Source of the DNA: Mycolicibacterium lutetiense
Lineage (GTDB): Bacteria > Actinomycetota > Actinomycetes > Mycobacteriales > Mycobacteriaceae
DNA: 64,000 bases
NCBI RefSeq assembly: GCF_017876775.1
Contig: NZ_JAGIOP010000002.1
Span: 2,294,001-2,358,000, forward strand
Reading direction: 5' to 3'
A program made the translations under genes and the position numbers. Below are positions 51,184-60,585 of this stretch, in pieces. The notes beneath the pieces are model-generated. The model made no database searches and had not been told where the DNA came from. It saw nothing but the letters and a program-made list of their open reading frames with translations. The first letter of the stretch is position 1. Each line of letters begins with the position of its first letter.

Positions 51184-52191
51184 TCAGCCGTGACGGTTGA
51201 CCGTGTAGTCCACAAGTGTGGCCAGCGCGTCACGTCCGGGCCCGGCCGGAAGGTTCGCCAACTCGTCACGTGCCTGCGCCGCGTACCCGGCCACCGTCTC
51301 CTTGGCCCGCGCCATCCCGGTCGACCGACGCAGCAGAGTCAACGCCTCGGCCACGTCCTCGTCACGCTCGACGGGGGTGGCCAGCAACTCGCGCAACCGG
51401 TCGGAATCCGGCCCCGAGTCGCGCAGCGCATACAGCACCGGCAGGGTGTGCACGCCTTCACGCAGATCAGTACCCGGAACCTTGCCCGATTCATCGGGAT
51501 CGCTGTCGATGTCGATGATGTCGTCGGAGATCTGGAACGCGGTGCCCACGATCCCGCCCAACCGGTGGAGCCGCTCGATCTGCTCGTCATCAGCACCCGA
51601 GAACGTCGCGCCGAACCGCCCCGATGCTGCGATCAGACACGCGGTCTTCTCGTAAACCACCTTGAGGTAATGGTCGATGGAGTCGACATGCTCGGCCGCA
51701 CCGCGGGTCTCGCGCATCTGGCCGGTCACCAGTTGGGCGAATGTGTCGGCAATCACACGCACCGCGTCGGGTCCGAGTAGCGAAACCAGCCGCGAGGCCG
51801 TGGCGAACAGGTAGTCGCCGGCCAGGATGGCGATGTTGTTTCCCCAGCGGGCGTTGGCGCTGGGGGCACCGCGCCGCATCTGGGCCTCGTCCATCACGTC
51901 GTCGTGATACAGCGTGGCCAGGTGTACCAGCTCGATGACCGCAGCGGCGATCGCGACCTCGGGATCGTCGGGACGGGGGCCCAGCGACGCCGCAAGCACG
52001 GTGAACAGCGGGCGGAACCGCTTTCCGCCGGCTTGGAACAGATGCTGGACCGCCTCGGCCATGAGCTCGTCGGCTTTGCCCAGCTCGTCAGACATCAGTT
52101 GTTCGATCCTGGCGACGCTGTCCCGGACGTCGGCGGCGAACGCCGCGTCCCCAAAATCAACGCCTGCCACCACAGTCGCTGGTGTCCTCAT
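51184..52191 (-). CDS. grcC1: Polyprenyl diphosphate synthase (GrcC1-like)
   Basis: A 335-residue trans-prenyltransferase that lengthens allylic diphosphates with isopentenyl diphosphate, probably making the menaquinone side chain. The first aspartate motif is HDDVMDEA (97-101) and the second is SDDIIDIDSD; GGKRFRPLF and QMRRGAPSANARWGN are family signatures. ATG 52191 is 21 bp from the divergent menJ start, so one compact promoter region serves both. M. tuberculosis has grcC1 (Rv0562) beside menJ (Rv0561c) in the same way. The longer frame beyond 52191 reads antisense to menJ. Confidence 0.92.
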   Translation of the reverse strand: MRTPATVVAGVDFGDAAFAADVRDSVARIEQLMSDELGKADELMAEAVQHLFQAGGKRFRPLFTVLAASLGPRPDDPEVAIAAAVIELVHLATLYHDDVMDEAQMRRGAPSANARWGNNIAILAGDYLFATASRLVSLLGPDAVRVIADTFAQLVTGQMRETRGAAEHVDSIDHYLKVVYEKTACLIAASGRFGATFSGADDEQIERLHRLGGIVGTAFQISDDIIDIDSDPDESGKVPGTDLREGVHTLPVLYALRDSGPDSDRLRELLATPVERDEDVAEALTLLRRSTGMARAKETVAGYAAQARDELANLPAGPGRDALATLVDYTVNRHG

Positions 52192-52212
52192 TCGTCCAAC
52201 ATACTGGGAGCA

Positions 52213-53433
52213 ATGGATATCAAGGCAGACGTGGTCGTCGTTGGCGCCGGACCGGCCGGGTCGGCGGCCGCCGCATGGGCCGCCCGAGCCGGTCGCGACG
52301 TGCAGGTGATCGACGCGGCCCAGTTCCCCCGGGACAAGTCCTGCGGCGACGGACTGACGCCGCGCGCGGTCGCCGAACTGGAACGGCTCGGCATGGGCCC
52401 GTGGCTCGACACCCGGATCCGGCACCACGGTCTGCGGATGTCGGGATTCGGCGCCGACGTCGAGGTGCCGTGGCCCGGACCGTCGTTCCCGTCCACCGGA
52501 AGTGCGGTCCCGCGGACCGAACTCGACGACCGGATCCGTTCGGTCGCCGCCGATGACGGCGCCAAGATGCGCCTGGGTGTCAAAGCCGTTGGGGTCGACT
52601 ACGACTCACGTGGACGGGTCGAGTCCGTACAGCTCGATGACGGCACCACCATCAGCTGCGCCCATCTGATCGTGGCCGACGGGGCCCGCTCCACCCTGGG
52701 CCGCGTGCTGGGCCGCACGTGGCACAAGGAAACCGTCTACGGCACCGCCATCCGCGGCTACATCGCCACACCACGCGCCGACGAGCCGTGGATCACCTCG
52801 CATCTGGAGCTGCGCTCCCCCGAGGGTCAGGTGCTCCCCGGCTACGGCTGGATCTTCCCGCTGGGCAACGGCGAGGTGAACATCGGTGTGGGCGCGCTGG
52901 CGACGGCCAAACGTCCCGCCCACGCAGCGCTGCGGCCGCTGCTGTCGTACTACACCGAGCTGCGCCGCGAGGAGTGGGGATTTTCCGGGGAACCCCGCGC
53001 CGCGCTGTCGGCGCTGCTGCCGATGGGCGGTGCGGTGTCCGGAGTGGCCGGACCGAACTGGATGCTCGTCGGAGATGCGGCAGCCTGCATCAACCCGCTC
53101 AACGGGGAGGGCATCGACTACGGGCTGGAAACCGGCCGGTTGGCGGCCGAGCTAATCGGGTCCGGTGACTATTCGCACGCCTGGCCGGCACTGCTGCAGG
53201 CCCACTACGCCCAGGGTTTCTCGATCGCCCGTCGGCTGGCCGTGCTGCTCACGCTGCCCCGGTTCCTGCCGGCCACCGGCCCGGCCGCGATGCGGTCGTC
53301 GTTCCTGATGAACATCGCCGTGCGGGTGATGGGCAACCTGGTCACCGAAGAGGACAACGACTGGATCGCACGGGTATGGCGCACGGCCGGCCTGGCCTCG
53401 CGGCGACTGGATCCGCGCACACCGTTCAGCTGA
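52213..53433 (+). CDS. menJ: Menaquinone reductase MenJ (geranylgeranyl reductase family)
   Basis: A 406-residue flavoprotein that saturates the beta-isoprene unit of menaquinone, producing MK-9(II-H2) in mycobacteria. FAD-binding motif VVVGAGPAGSAAAAWAARAG starts at residue 8; the family segment KSCGDGLTPRAV is near residue 43; the second FAD motif is MLVGDAAACINPLNGEGIDY near residue 286. ATG 52213 has GGGAG two bases upstream. It is divergent from grcC1, which fits joint use in menaquinone tail synthesis, and overlaps the convergent tspO gene by 8 bp. Confidence 0.95.
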   Translation: MDIKADVVVVGAGPAGSAAAAWAARAGRDVQVIDAAQFPRDKSCGDGLTPRAVAELERLGMGPWLDTRIRHHGLRMSGFGADVEVPWPGPSFPSTGSAVPRTELDDRIRSVAADDGAKMRLGVKAVGVDYDSRGRVESVQLDDGTTISCAHLIVADGARSTLGRVLGRTWHKETVYGTAIRGYIATPRADEPWITSHLELRSPEGQVLPGYGWIFPLGNGEVNIGVGALATAKRPAHAALRPLLSYYTELRREEWGFSGEPRAALSALLPMGGAVSGVAGPNWMLVGDAAACINPLNGEGIDYGLETGRLAAELIGSGDYSHAWPALLQAHYAQGFSIARRLAVLLTLPRFLPATGPAAMRSSFLMNIAVRVMGNLVTEEDNDWIARVWRTAGLASRRLDPRTPFS

Positions 53434-53911
53434 CGCGGTTCAGCATCCAGATCCGGGTGGACAGCGCCGTCGCGAACGCGCACCACATTGCGTACGGCGT
53501 CAGAGCGGCCCCGGGGGCGCCCTGCGCCCGGACCGAGCGACGGGTCAGGTCGGCGCTGCTGGCCGTCAGCGCCGCGGCGGTGACGGCTGCCGCCCCGAGC
53601 TGACGGCGCGAGAAGAACACCCACGACCACGCGGCATTGACAGCCAGGTTGCCGCCCAGCGCCACGGTGTACGCGCGGGCTTCGTCGTCGCGCCCTTCGG
53701 TACGCAGCCGGTCGACCGTGCGCGCCGATACCACCGCGATGGTCGCGTACAGGATCGGCCAGACGATCGGAAAGGCCTGTCGCGGAGGCTGAAAGGACGG
53801 TTTGCGCAGCTGCTCGTACCAGGTGGACTGGGCGGGCCGACTGGCCAGCCCGCCGACGAGCGCAGTGGTCAATGCTGCAGAGGCCGTCTTGGCCAGGGTG
53901 ATCGGGCGCAT
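53426..53911 (-). CDS. tspO: TspO/MBR-family membrane protein
   Basis: A 161-residue protein with five hydrophobic helices. TspO hallmarks are WYEQLRKPSFQPP near residue 31, FPIVWPILYATIA, NLAVNAAWSWVFF and PYAMWCAFATALSTRIWMLN. Family members bind tetrapyrroles and sterol-like ligands and are linked to stress and porphyrin handling; the precise bacterial role is debated. ATG 53911 is the natural start. The gene is convergent with menJ and shares its last 8 bp. Confidence 0.9.
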   Translation of the reverse strand: MRPITLAKTASAALTTALVGGLASRPAQSTWYEQLRKPSFQPPRQAFPIVWPILYATIAVVSARTVDRLRTEGRDDEARAYTVALGGNLAVNAAWSWVFFSRRQLGAAAVTAAALTASSADLTRRSVRAQGAPGAALTPYAMWCAFATALSTRIWMLNRVS

Positions 53912-53962
53912 GGGTAACTACATACCCGGATCGGGTGGTCCGCACACGTGCGCGCCGTGCAT

Positions 53963-54019
53963 CGCTTTCTACGCCAGGGCTGCGCTTCGCGCCGCGGAAC
54001 AGCCCCCAGGTAGAAAGCG
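53963..54019 (-). terminator. Strong hairpin between ppnP and tspO
   Basis: CGCTTTCTAC (53963-53972) pairs perfectly with GTAGAAAGCG (54010-54019), and the stem continues imperfectly inward (CAGGGCTG with CAGCCCC). It stands 29 bp beyond the ppnP stop and 51 bp before the tspO start, so it may end the ppnP transcript or act in the tspO leader. No T-run follows. Confidence 0.55.
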
Positions 54020-54048
54020 GCGTACAGAGAGGCCAGTAGAGCCCCCGC

Positions 54049-54330
54049 TCAGCGGTACTCGCACAGGTAGGCCGTCTCGGTCTCGGCGCGCACCTGGAAC
54101 GCGCTGTCGGCGGGCACAGTGAACTGTGCACCGGCCGCGAAGGTTTCCCACTGCTCGCTGCCGGGCAACTTGACCGTCAACGCGCCGGAGACCACCCGCA
54201 TGATCTCGAGCTGGGAGGTGCCGAACTCGTACTCGCCGACAGTCATGACGCCCACGGTCGCATTGCCCTCCGGCGTGGTGAAGGCGATCGATGCGACGTC
54301 GCCGCCGAAGTACTCGTTGACCTTGAACAA
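54049..54330 (-). CDS. ppnP: Pyrimidine/purine nucleoside phosphorylase PpnP
   Basis: A 93-residue single-domain cupin that phosphorolyses several nucleosides to base and ribose 1-phosphate. It starts [17 protein letters not shown] and shows the DUF1255 pattern [31 protein letters not shown] and [11 protein letters not shown]. Size is normal for the family, which works as a dimer in the cytosol. A cobW gene lies downstream of its start in the same direction but is separate. Confidence is high because this small family is very uniform. Confidence 0.93.
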   Translation of the reverse strand: MFKVNEYFGGDVASIAFTTPEGNATVGVMTVGEYEFGTSQLEIMRVVSGALTVKLPGSEQWETFAAGAQFTVPADSAFQVRAETETAYLCEYR

Positions 54331-54391
54331 TGCGGCTCCTTGAATTCGGGTGAGCGGCCAGAATAGCCGGACGGCGAACCGCCGCCGCCGG

Positions 54392-55336
54392 CTACACCAC
54401 GTACTTGAGCACCCCGAGCATCGCGTTCTCGTCGGCAGGTTCGCCGGTGCACCGCCGGAGCCCGGCGCGCACCGCCGACGGGTCCATCCCGGTGCCGATC
54501 ACCACCAACTCGGTGGCCCCCGCCCGCCGCTTCTCGAAGCGCAGCGAGCTGCCGACCAACTGCAGCAGGAAGCGCTGGGACCCGAAGTCGACGAATCCCT
54601 TGGCGCGGTACAGCCCCGCGGGGCGGTCCCGCAGAAACTCCATGAACAAGCGCGGATTCACGACGGCATCGGTGCGGAACTCGATGCTCTGATACTCGGG
54701 ATGGTGGTGATCATGGTGATCGTCCAGCAGTTCGTCGAAGGACAGCTGGGCCTGCGGCGCACGGGTCTGCGGCGGGTCGATCAGCAGCTCGGGGTCGATG
54801 CGGGCAAAGTCAGTGGGCTGCACCGGAACCCGGGGGCTGAGCTCGCGGATGCGGGCGAGCAGACCGTCGACGTCGGCGCACGCGGACACCTTGTTGAGCA
54901 CCACCAGATCGGCGACCGGCAGTCCGTGGCTCAGGTCGGGTTGCATGCCGTCGAGGACCAGAACCAGCCCGGCGTAGTGGAAGCGGGAATCGTCGACGGT
55001 GACGATGGTGCGGGCCAGGGAGGCCGGTTCGGCCACACCGCTGGCCTCCACCACGATCAGATCGAGCCGGGGTTTGACGGCCGCGAGCTTGCCCAGCATC
55101 TCGCCGACCTCCTCACCGTCGACCGCACAGCAGATGCACCCGTTGGACAGCGACGCCATCGCATCGACCTGACCCGCGACGAGCATGGCGTCGATGTTGA
55201 CCGCGCCGAAGTCGTTCACCAGCGCACCGATCCGGACGCCGCGGCTGTTGCGCAGCAGGTGGTTGAGCAGTGTGGTCTTGCCGGAGCCGAGATGCCCGGC
55301 GACCGCCAGCACGGGTACAGATCCGGTCGACGTCAC
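54392..55336 (-). CDS. CobW/COG0523-family GTPase, metal chaperone
   Basis: A 314-residue G3E GTPase. Walker A GHLGSGKT (14-21), the metal-binding CxCC motif GCICC (Cys67, 69, 70), [10 protein letters not shown], and LNKVS as the guanine-specificity motif are all present. A histidine cluster, [11 protein letters not shown] near residue 214, and the C-terminal CobW_C domain ([11 protein letters not shown]) follow. Such proteins insert or deliver zinc or cobalt to client enzymes. GTG 55336 is used because the P-loop should be close to the N-terminus. No Zur-type site was identified upstream. Client unknown. Confidence 0.9.
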   Translation of the reverse strand: MTSTGSVPVLAVAGHLGSGKTTLLNHLLRNSRGVRIGALVNDFGAVNIDAMLVAGQVDAMASLSNGCICCAVDGEEVGEMLGKLAAVKPRLDLIVVEASGVAEPASLARTIVTVDDSRFHYAGLVLVLDGMQPDLSHGLPVADLVVLNKVSACADVDGLLARIRELSPRVPVQPTDFARIDPELLIDPPQTRAPQAQLSFDELLDDHHDHHHPEYQSIEFRTDAVVNPRLFMEFLRDRPAGLYRAKGFVDFGSQRFLLQLVGSSLRFEKRRAGATELVVIGTGMDPSAVRAGLRRCTGEPADENAMLGVLKYVV

Positions 55337-55361
55337 CGGGCCATCGTAGGGCGCGATTTGT

Positions 55362-55396
55362 GTGCGTTCACCGGCGGTGGGCGCCGCTGAACGCAC
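55362..55396 (-). terminator. Hairpin downstream of the Tat-exported oxidoreductase gene
   Basis: GTGCGTTCA (55362-55370) and TGAACGCAC (55388-55396) form a perfect 9-bp stem extended by GGCG/CGCC after a 2-bp mismatch. It sits 14 bp beyond the stop at 55410 and 26 bp before the cobW start, and lacks a T-run. Confidence 0.55.
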
Positions 55397-55409
55397 CGAA
55401 ATCACCGGG

Positions 55410-57194
55410 TCAGGTCGGCCAGCGGGTGTCGACGATGTCCAGCGCGTGGGGCAGCCGGGCCCGGTACCGCGCCTTGTCCGCAGCCTTGAACGGGCCCCAC
55501 CACGGCGCCTGGAACAACCCGAGGACGTTGGCCTTCGGCCCTGAGTAGCCCGAGGCCAGCAGCACCCCGTTGGCGGCGTAACGGCCGCCCTCGTTCGCGC
55601 CTTCCATCGTCGTGACGTTCTGGTCGGTCTTGATCCACTCGCCGGCCAGGAACAGGTTGTCGATGCCGGTGACCGCCTCGGGCCGACGTGCCCACGATCC
55701 CGGGTCCTGGATGAACAGCGGCTCGTCGTTGCGCACGTTGGGTGTGCCCGAGTCGATGATCGACGGGTCGAGGAACCACGAATGCACCATCTTGTCGGTG
55801 ACCACGATGCTGGTGTCGTTGAGGTGCGCCTTGATCTGCGCCCAGGCCTCGGCGGCGATCTGCGGCGGGGTGCACTGCCTCGCACTGAGCCCGTTGAAAT
55901 TCCCCTGCGTGCTCCAGTCCGAGATGATCGCCGACAGGCAGTCCTTGACGGTGCCGTCGCCGTAGGACGTCAGCGGCCGCTTCCAGAACTGGGCTTCGCT
56001 GATGGAGGTGAGCCCCCAGCCCGAATCGACGTAGTTGACGTGGCCCTTGGTGACGTCGACACGTTCGCGCAGGAAGAACATCAACCCGTTCATCCACTCG
56101 GTGCGCAACGCCGCCACCGAGGCCAGCTTGGGATCGGCGGCGACCACGTCGGGAGTCAGCACCGCGGCGAGCTTCTCGCACGGCACCGCCGAGATGTACC
56201 AGTCGGCGACCACCGGCTGGGCCACCCCATTGCCGTCCACCACGGTGGCCGACGCGATGTGGCGGCCGTTGGGGGTCAGCCGCGCCAGTGACTGACCGAG
56301 CCGGAACGTCACCCCCAGAGACTGCAGATGCGCAACCCACGGATCGATCCACTGCAGGCTGGTGGGCCCGTTGAGCACCCGGTCGAACCCCTTGTTGTCG
56401 ATATCGTTGCCCAGCAACAGGATCGACCACACCGAGGCCTCGCCGACCAACCCGATCGAATGTGCGCTGGCATCTTTGGATTTGGAGGCGGCCAGATTCC
56501 GGATGATGCCGTCGGCCAGATACCGGTTGTACTCCTTGCTCTTCCGGTCGGCGCCGATGTATTTCTCCCAGGTCATGTTGTCCCACTGGCCGAGCTTGCG
56601 CTCGTCACAGCTGGTGACGTAGACGGCGAGTTTCTGCGCGGCATACACCGCCTCCAACGGCGGCAGCCGGAACAACGTCTGGAACACTGCAGCCACCGAC
56701 TCGGCAAACGCCTTGGGGGTGATCGGGTTGGGCAGCGTCGGGATCGGAAACGGCAGCGGGATGGTCAGATCCGCCCGCCCCAGGCCTGAGTGCAGGTATG
56801 ACGTGGCCCGAGTCAGGTTCTGCCAGACACCGAACGTGTTGCCGGCGAACGGGATACGTCGCATGGTTTCGGTGACGTTGCGATAGAAGCCCGGGAAGAA
56901 CCGGAAGCCGTGCTCGGCAGGCAGCGGGCTGCCCGACGGTGACGGCGCTGCGATCGAACGCGCCTTGCCGCCCAGCGCTTTTCGCTCGAACACCGTGACG
57001 CGGTATCCGCGTTCGGCCAGTTCATGGGCGGCGGTCAGACCTGCCACCCCGGCACCGAAGATGGCCACTGTCGAACCAGGTGCGGCGCGCGCGGCCGCCG
57101 GTCTTCCGAGTGTCGCGGCGGCCACCCCCGCGGTCGCCGTCCCGGCCAGAAACGACCGCCGTGTTAGATGACGCTCCCCGACCCCACCCGACAT
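55410..57194 (-). CDS. Tat-exported FAD-dependent amine oxidase/desaturase-like protein
   Basis: A 594-residue flavoprotein. The N-terminus has a twin-arginine signal (TRRSFLAGTATAG) followed by an Ala-rich hydrophobic stretch, so it is exported folded with FAD. The Rossmann motif VAIFGAGVAGLTAAHELAER starts near residue 43, then the second family motif GGKARSI and AEHGFRFFPGFYRNV, which is reminiscent of hydroxysqualene dehydroxylase (HpnE) and carotenoid/prenyl desaturase-like oxidoreductases. The C-terminal FAD motif is DNLFLAGEWIKTDQNVTTME then GANEGGRYAANGVL. A lipid or isoprenoid substrate in the envelope is plausible. It is divergent from mce locus 2 (315-bp gap). Confidence 0.87.
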   Translation of the reverse strand: MSGGVGERHLTRRSFLAGTATAGVAAATLGRPAAARAAPGSTVAIFGAGVAGLTAAHELAERGYRVTVFERKALGGKARSIAAPSPSGSPLPAEHGFRFFPGFYRNVTETMRRIPFAGNTFGVWQNLTRATSYLHSGLGRADLTIPLPFPIPTLPNPITPKAFAESVAAVFQTLFRLPPLEAVYAAQKLAVYVTSCDERKLGQWDNMTWEKYIGADRKSKEYNRYLADGIIRNLAASKSKDASAHSIGLVGEASVWSILLLGNDIDNKGFDRVLNGPTSLQWIDPWVAHLQSLGVTFRLGQSLARLTPNGRHIASATVVDGNGVAQPVVADWYISAVPCEKLAAVLTPDVVAADPKLASVAALRTEWMNGLMFFLRERVDVTKGHVNYVDSGWGLTSISEAQFWKRPLTSYGDGTVKDCLSAIISDWSTQGNFNGLSARQCTPPQIAAEAWAQIKAHLNDTSIVVTDKMVHSWFLDPSIIDSGTPNVRNDEPLFIQDPGSWARRPEAVTGIDNLFLAGEWIKTDQNVTTMEGANEGGRYAANGVLLASGYSGPKANVLGLFQAPWWGPFKAADKARYRARLPHALDIVDTRWPT

Positions 57195-57509
57195 ACCGAC
57201 ACCACCTCAGCTCGGCAACCCATGTGGGCGTTAAGTTAATCGCCATTCTCTCGCGCGCCGGTCCGACACGCCGTGTTGAATTCACTCCAATCGGCGCGAT
57301 CTGACAATCACAAACCAGGCCTTCCAACTTGTCCGGACCACTGGATACCGGGCGGAAGTACTCGAGAATGATGATTCACTTAATTCTTGCATTGGCGTCC
57401 CGAAATGTGACATGCTCCACAGGCGACCGGGGGGTCGAAACGGTGCTCAGCACAGCCGGTAGCCACCGGTCGGCCCCGCGCATGCCATGACACGCGCGGA
57501 AGGAACTCG
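57195..57509. promoter_or_regulatory. Divergent promoter region upstream of mce locus 2
   Basis: A 315-bp gap without a gene. It contains an AT-rich island at 57355-57400 and the 9-mer ATTCACTTA at 57374-57382, also found upstream of mce locus 1. A GGAAGGAAC ribosome site precedes ATG 57510. A small dyad GAAT-gatg-ATTC lies at 57366-57377. No defined regulator site was recognised. Confidence 0.45.
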
Positions 57510-58322
57510 ATGACCTACCAGCTACCAGCGGCCAAGGGCCCTGTTCGGGACGTCCTGGTCCAGGGCGGCTACGTGCTCGGCTTCTCGGTCCAGGCGCTGG
57601 TCAGTGTCGTCACCGCGGTGGTACGCCGGCGCCTGGTACTCGACGAGGTCGTCAATCAGACCCTGTTCATCGGCCGGGTCTGCACCGGGCCGGCCCTGCT
57701 CCTGATGATGCCGATCGGCGTGTTCATCGCGGTGTCGGTCGGCGAGCTCGCCGGGCGCATCGGCGCCGGAGGCTACTCGGGAGCCGTGGTGGCGTTCATC
57801 ATCGTCGGCCAGGCCGCGGCCCTGGTGTGCGCGTTGATGATGGCCGGCGTGGCCGGTTCGGCGATCTGCACCGACCTGGGATCGCGCACCATCCGCGAGG
57901 AAATCGATGCATTGGAAGTCATGGGCCTCGACGTGATCGAACGCCTCGTCGCGCCCCGCCTGGTCGCCGCCGTCATCGTGGCCCTGGCCCTGTGCTCGAT
58001 CGTCACCTTCGGCGGCGTAATGGCCTGCTACCTCTACCACATCAGCGTGCAGCATCTGCCCGCCGGAACGTTCCTGGCCACCTTCAGCCAGTACGGCCAG
58101 GTGTCGGATTTCGTGATGGCACTGATCAAGTCGGCGGTGTTCGGACTCACCGCGACCCTGATCGCCACCTTCAAGGGGCTGCACACCAAGGGCGGCGCCG
58201 GCGGAGTGGCCAACGCGGTGAACGAGGCTGTGGTGCTGGCCTTCGCGCTGGTCTTCATCCTCAACACCACCATGTCGGCCCTCTACACCGTGGTGGTTCC
58301 GTCCGTGGGCAGCTACCGATGA
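57510..58322 (+). CDS. yrbEA: YrbE-A permease (MlaE family) of mce locus 2
   Basis: A 270-residue MlaE-family permease, first gene of the plus-strand mce locus. The coupling motif SRTIREEIDALEVMGLDVIE is near residue 129, after ALMMAGVAGSAICTDLG. The final part, LHTKGGAGGVANAVNEAVVL, matches the equivalent in locus 1 (LSTKGGPTGVANSVNAAVVE). Overall it is clearly divergent from the locus 1 copy, so the loci are old paralogues. Overlaps yrbEB by 4 bp (ATGA). Confidence 0.93.
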   Translation: MTYQLPAAKGPVRDVLVQGGYVLGFSVQALVSVVTAVVRRRLVLDEVVNQTLFIGRVCTGPALLLMMPIGVFIAVSVGELAGRIGAGGYSGAVVAFIIVGQAAALVCALMMAGVAGSAICTDLGSRTIREEIDALEVMGLDVIERLVAPRLVAAVIVALALCSIVTFGGVMACYLYHISVQHLPAGTFLATFSQYGQVSDFVMALIKSAVFGLTATLIATFKGLHTKGGAGGVANAVNEAVVLAFALVFILNTTMSALYTVVVPSVGSYR

Positions 58323-59176
58323 CCGCGATCACCAGCAGTGCTGCCCTGCGCCGCATTTCACGACCCGCGGTCGCCGGATACGACGCACTCGCGGTGGCCG
58401 GCCAGCACGTCACGTTCTACGCCAAGGTGCTCGGTTCACTGCCGTACGCCCTGGTGCGCTACCGCAGGCACACCCTCGGCCAGATCGGCGAGGTCACCTT
58501 CGGCACCAGCTCGCTGCTGTCTGGCGGCGGGACCATCGGCATCGTGTTCGCGATGTCGCTGGCCGCGGCAATGATGCTGGGCGTCGAGACCCAGCGCGGC
58601 CTGGACCTGGTCGGGATGAACACGCTGTCGGGAATGCTGGCGGCGATCGCCAACACCCGCGAGCTGGCACCGGTGGTAGTGGCAATCGCGTTGGCCGCCA
58701 AGGTCGGGACGGGTTTCACCGCCCAGATCGGGGCCATGCGGATCTCCGATGAGATCGACGCGCTGGACGCGATGGCGCTGCGCTCCATCCCCTACCTGGT
58801 CGGCACCCGCGTACTGGCATCGGTGGTCTGCGTCATCCCGATCTACATGATCGGACTGCTGGCGAGCTATCTGTCCACCCGCACCGTGGTGGTGTTCTTC
58901 AACGGCGCCTCCCCCGGCACCTACGACTACTTCTTCCATCTGGCCCTCGGCCCGCAAGACCTGCTGTATTCGGGCATCAAGGCGATCGTCTTCGCGATCG
59001 TGGTGGCGCTGGTGCACTGCACGTACGGCTACTTTGCCTCGGGCGGGCCCGCCGGGGTGGGACAGGCCGCGGGCCGCGCGTTGCGCACCGCGATCCTCGC
59101 GGTCGGCATCCTCGACGTGCTGCTCACCTTCGCCCTGTGGGGTCTGGTCCCCGAGATCCCCGGGATGGGAATGTGA
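58319..59176 (+). CDS. yrbEB: YrbE-B permease (MlaE family) of mce locus 2
   Basis: A 285-residue MlaE-family permease. Key pieces: GGGTIGIVFAMSLAAAMMLG, AAIANTRELAPVVVAIALAA, MRISDEIDALDAMALRSIPY near residue 140 (ATPase coupling) and YGYFASGGPAGVGQAAGRAL. ATG 58319 is set by the overlap with the yrbEA stop. Forms the membrane pair with YrbE-A; energy would come from a shared MceG ATPase encoded elsewhere. Confidence 0.93.
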   Translation: MTAITSSAALRRISRPAVAGYDALAVAGQHVTFYAKVLGSLPYALVRYRRHTLGQIGEVTFGTSSLLSGGGTIGIVFAMSLAAAMMLGVETQRGLDLVGMNTLSGMLAAIANTRELAPVVVAIALAAKVGTGFTAQIGAMRISDEIDALDAMALRSIPYLVGTRVLASVVCVIPIYMIGLLASYLSTRTVVVFFNGASPGTYDYFFHLALGPQDLLYSGIKAIVFAIVVALVHCTYGYFASGGPAGVGQAAGRALRTAILAVGILDVLLTFALWGLVPEIPGMGM

Positions 59177-60585
59177 AGGGGCCAAGGCAATCCAGGAAGC
59201 GAAGTAGGCGCACCGACCCCAGCCGGGCCAGGCTGGCTCTGCGCGGCCTGGCCGCCGCCACCGTGGCGGTCGCGGTGGCGTCGGTGCTGGTGGCCCGGGC
59301 ATCGGGACACCTGGAACGCAGTGCCGATGTATTTGTGGGCGTTCCGGTGTCGGCCGGGCTCATCACCGGCGGATCTCCGGTGCGCTACCACGGCGTCAAC
59401 GTCGGACGCATCGCCGACATCGAGTCGGGTACCCGCACGTCGAGGGTCCGGTTGGCGATCGAACCCGACTACCTCGGCGTCATCCCGTCCTCGGCGGTCG
59501 CCCGGATCGTGCCCCGCACCTTCTTCGGCGACATCTACCTGCAACTCGTCGACCCGAGCGGCAACCGGTCGGCGACCGGGCTGAAGGCCGGCGACACCGT
59601 GGCGATCGACGACAGCCCCGACGCGATGGCGCTCTACGACGTGTTCACCAAGATCGTCGACCTGTTCTCACAGATCAAGCCTGAGCGCATGCAGACCGCG
59701 CTGACCGCGATCAGCCAGTCACTGCGCAACCGCGGCACCGAACTGGGCACCACGATCGACAACCTGAGCGCCAGCGCACAGGTGCTGACCCCGGCACTGG
59801 TCCGATTCCTGGACACCACACCGCAATTCCGGGATGTGCTGGCCTCGCTGAACGTTGCCACCCCTGACATCATCTCCACCCTGTCGGCCGCGACATCGGT
59901 GTCCAACCGGATGGTCGACGACCAGCGCAAGTTCGCCTCGGCGCTGGACGGTTTCGCCCGGTTCTCCTCGGTGCTCACCGCGTTCATGTCCGATCACCGC
60001 GAGCAGTTGATCACCGTCATCGACTCGGCAGGCAAGATCATGGCGACCACCGCCGCCCAACCGCTCGGGCTGGTCGACACCCTGGCCGGCGCCCAGTCGT
60101 TCGGTGAAGCCGGAGCGAAAGTATTCGCGACGGGCAAGTTCAACATCACGGCCGTGGCGACCTTCGCCGGGCCGATGCCGTACTCACTGCAGGACTGTCC
60201 GGTGTACGGCAACAACACCCAGGGTGCCCGGTGTGCCGAATCCGCGCCGACGGGTGGGGTGCCAGATCAGCCGGTGGACGTGTTGGCCCGCCCGGCCGCC
60301 GACCTGCCCGTCACTCCGTTCACCGCGCCGGCGCCGCACCTGCCGACGCACTCGTTCCTGCCGCCGGGCCCCGGGCTGCCGCAGTCCGCACCCATACCGA
60401 CCGAATCGGTTCCGGGTGCCGCGCCCGCGTCCGCGGTGATCGACGCCGACGGCCAGGCCCACGCGCTGGCGGTGCTGCAGGACGAACTGGTGCCCCCGAC
60501 CGGTGCCCCCTCTACTCAACCGAACATCGCCACCGTGCTCATGCTGGGCCCGTTGGTGCGCGGCACGGAAGTGCAGGTCTCATGA
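59173..60585 (+). CDS. mceA: MceA of mce locus 2
   Basis: A 470-residue Mce subunit starting at GTG 59173, which overlaps the yrbEB stop (GTGA). It has a very basic N-terminus (PRQSRKRSRR), a membrane helix (GLAAATVAVAVASVLVA), an MCE domain (GVPVSAGLITGGSPVRYHGV, NVGRIADIESG, RTFFGDIYLQLVD), a helical body, two cysteines (LQDCPVYG, ARCAES) and a Pro-rich tail. Shorter and distinct from the locus 1 MceA. Confidence 0.9.
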   Translation: MKGPRQSRKRSRRTDPSRARLALRGLAAATVAVAVASVLVARASGHLERSADVFVGVPVSAGLITGGSPVRYHGVNVGRIADIESGTRTSRVRLAIEPDYLGVIPSSAVARIVPRTFFGDIYLQLVDPSGNRSATGLKAGDTVAIDDSPDAMALYDVFTKIVDLFSQIKPERMQTALTAISQSLRNRGTELGTTIDNLSASAQVLTPALVRFLDTTPQFRDVLASLNVATPDIISTLSAATSVSNRMVDDQRKFASALDGFARFSSVLTAFMSDHREQLITVIDSAGKIMATTAAQPLGLVDTLAGAQSFGEAGAKVFATGKFNITAVATFAGPMPYSLQDCPVYGNNTQGARCAESAPTGGVPDQPVDVLARPAADLPVTPFTAPAPHLPTHSFLPPGPGLPQSAPIPTESVPGAAPASAVIDADGQAHALAVLQDELVPPTGAPSTQPNIATVLMLGPLVRGTEVQVS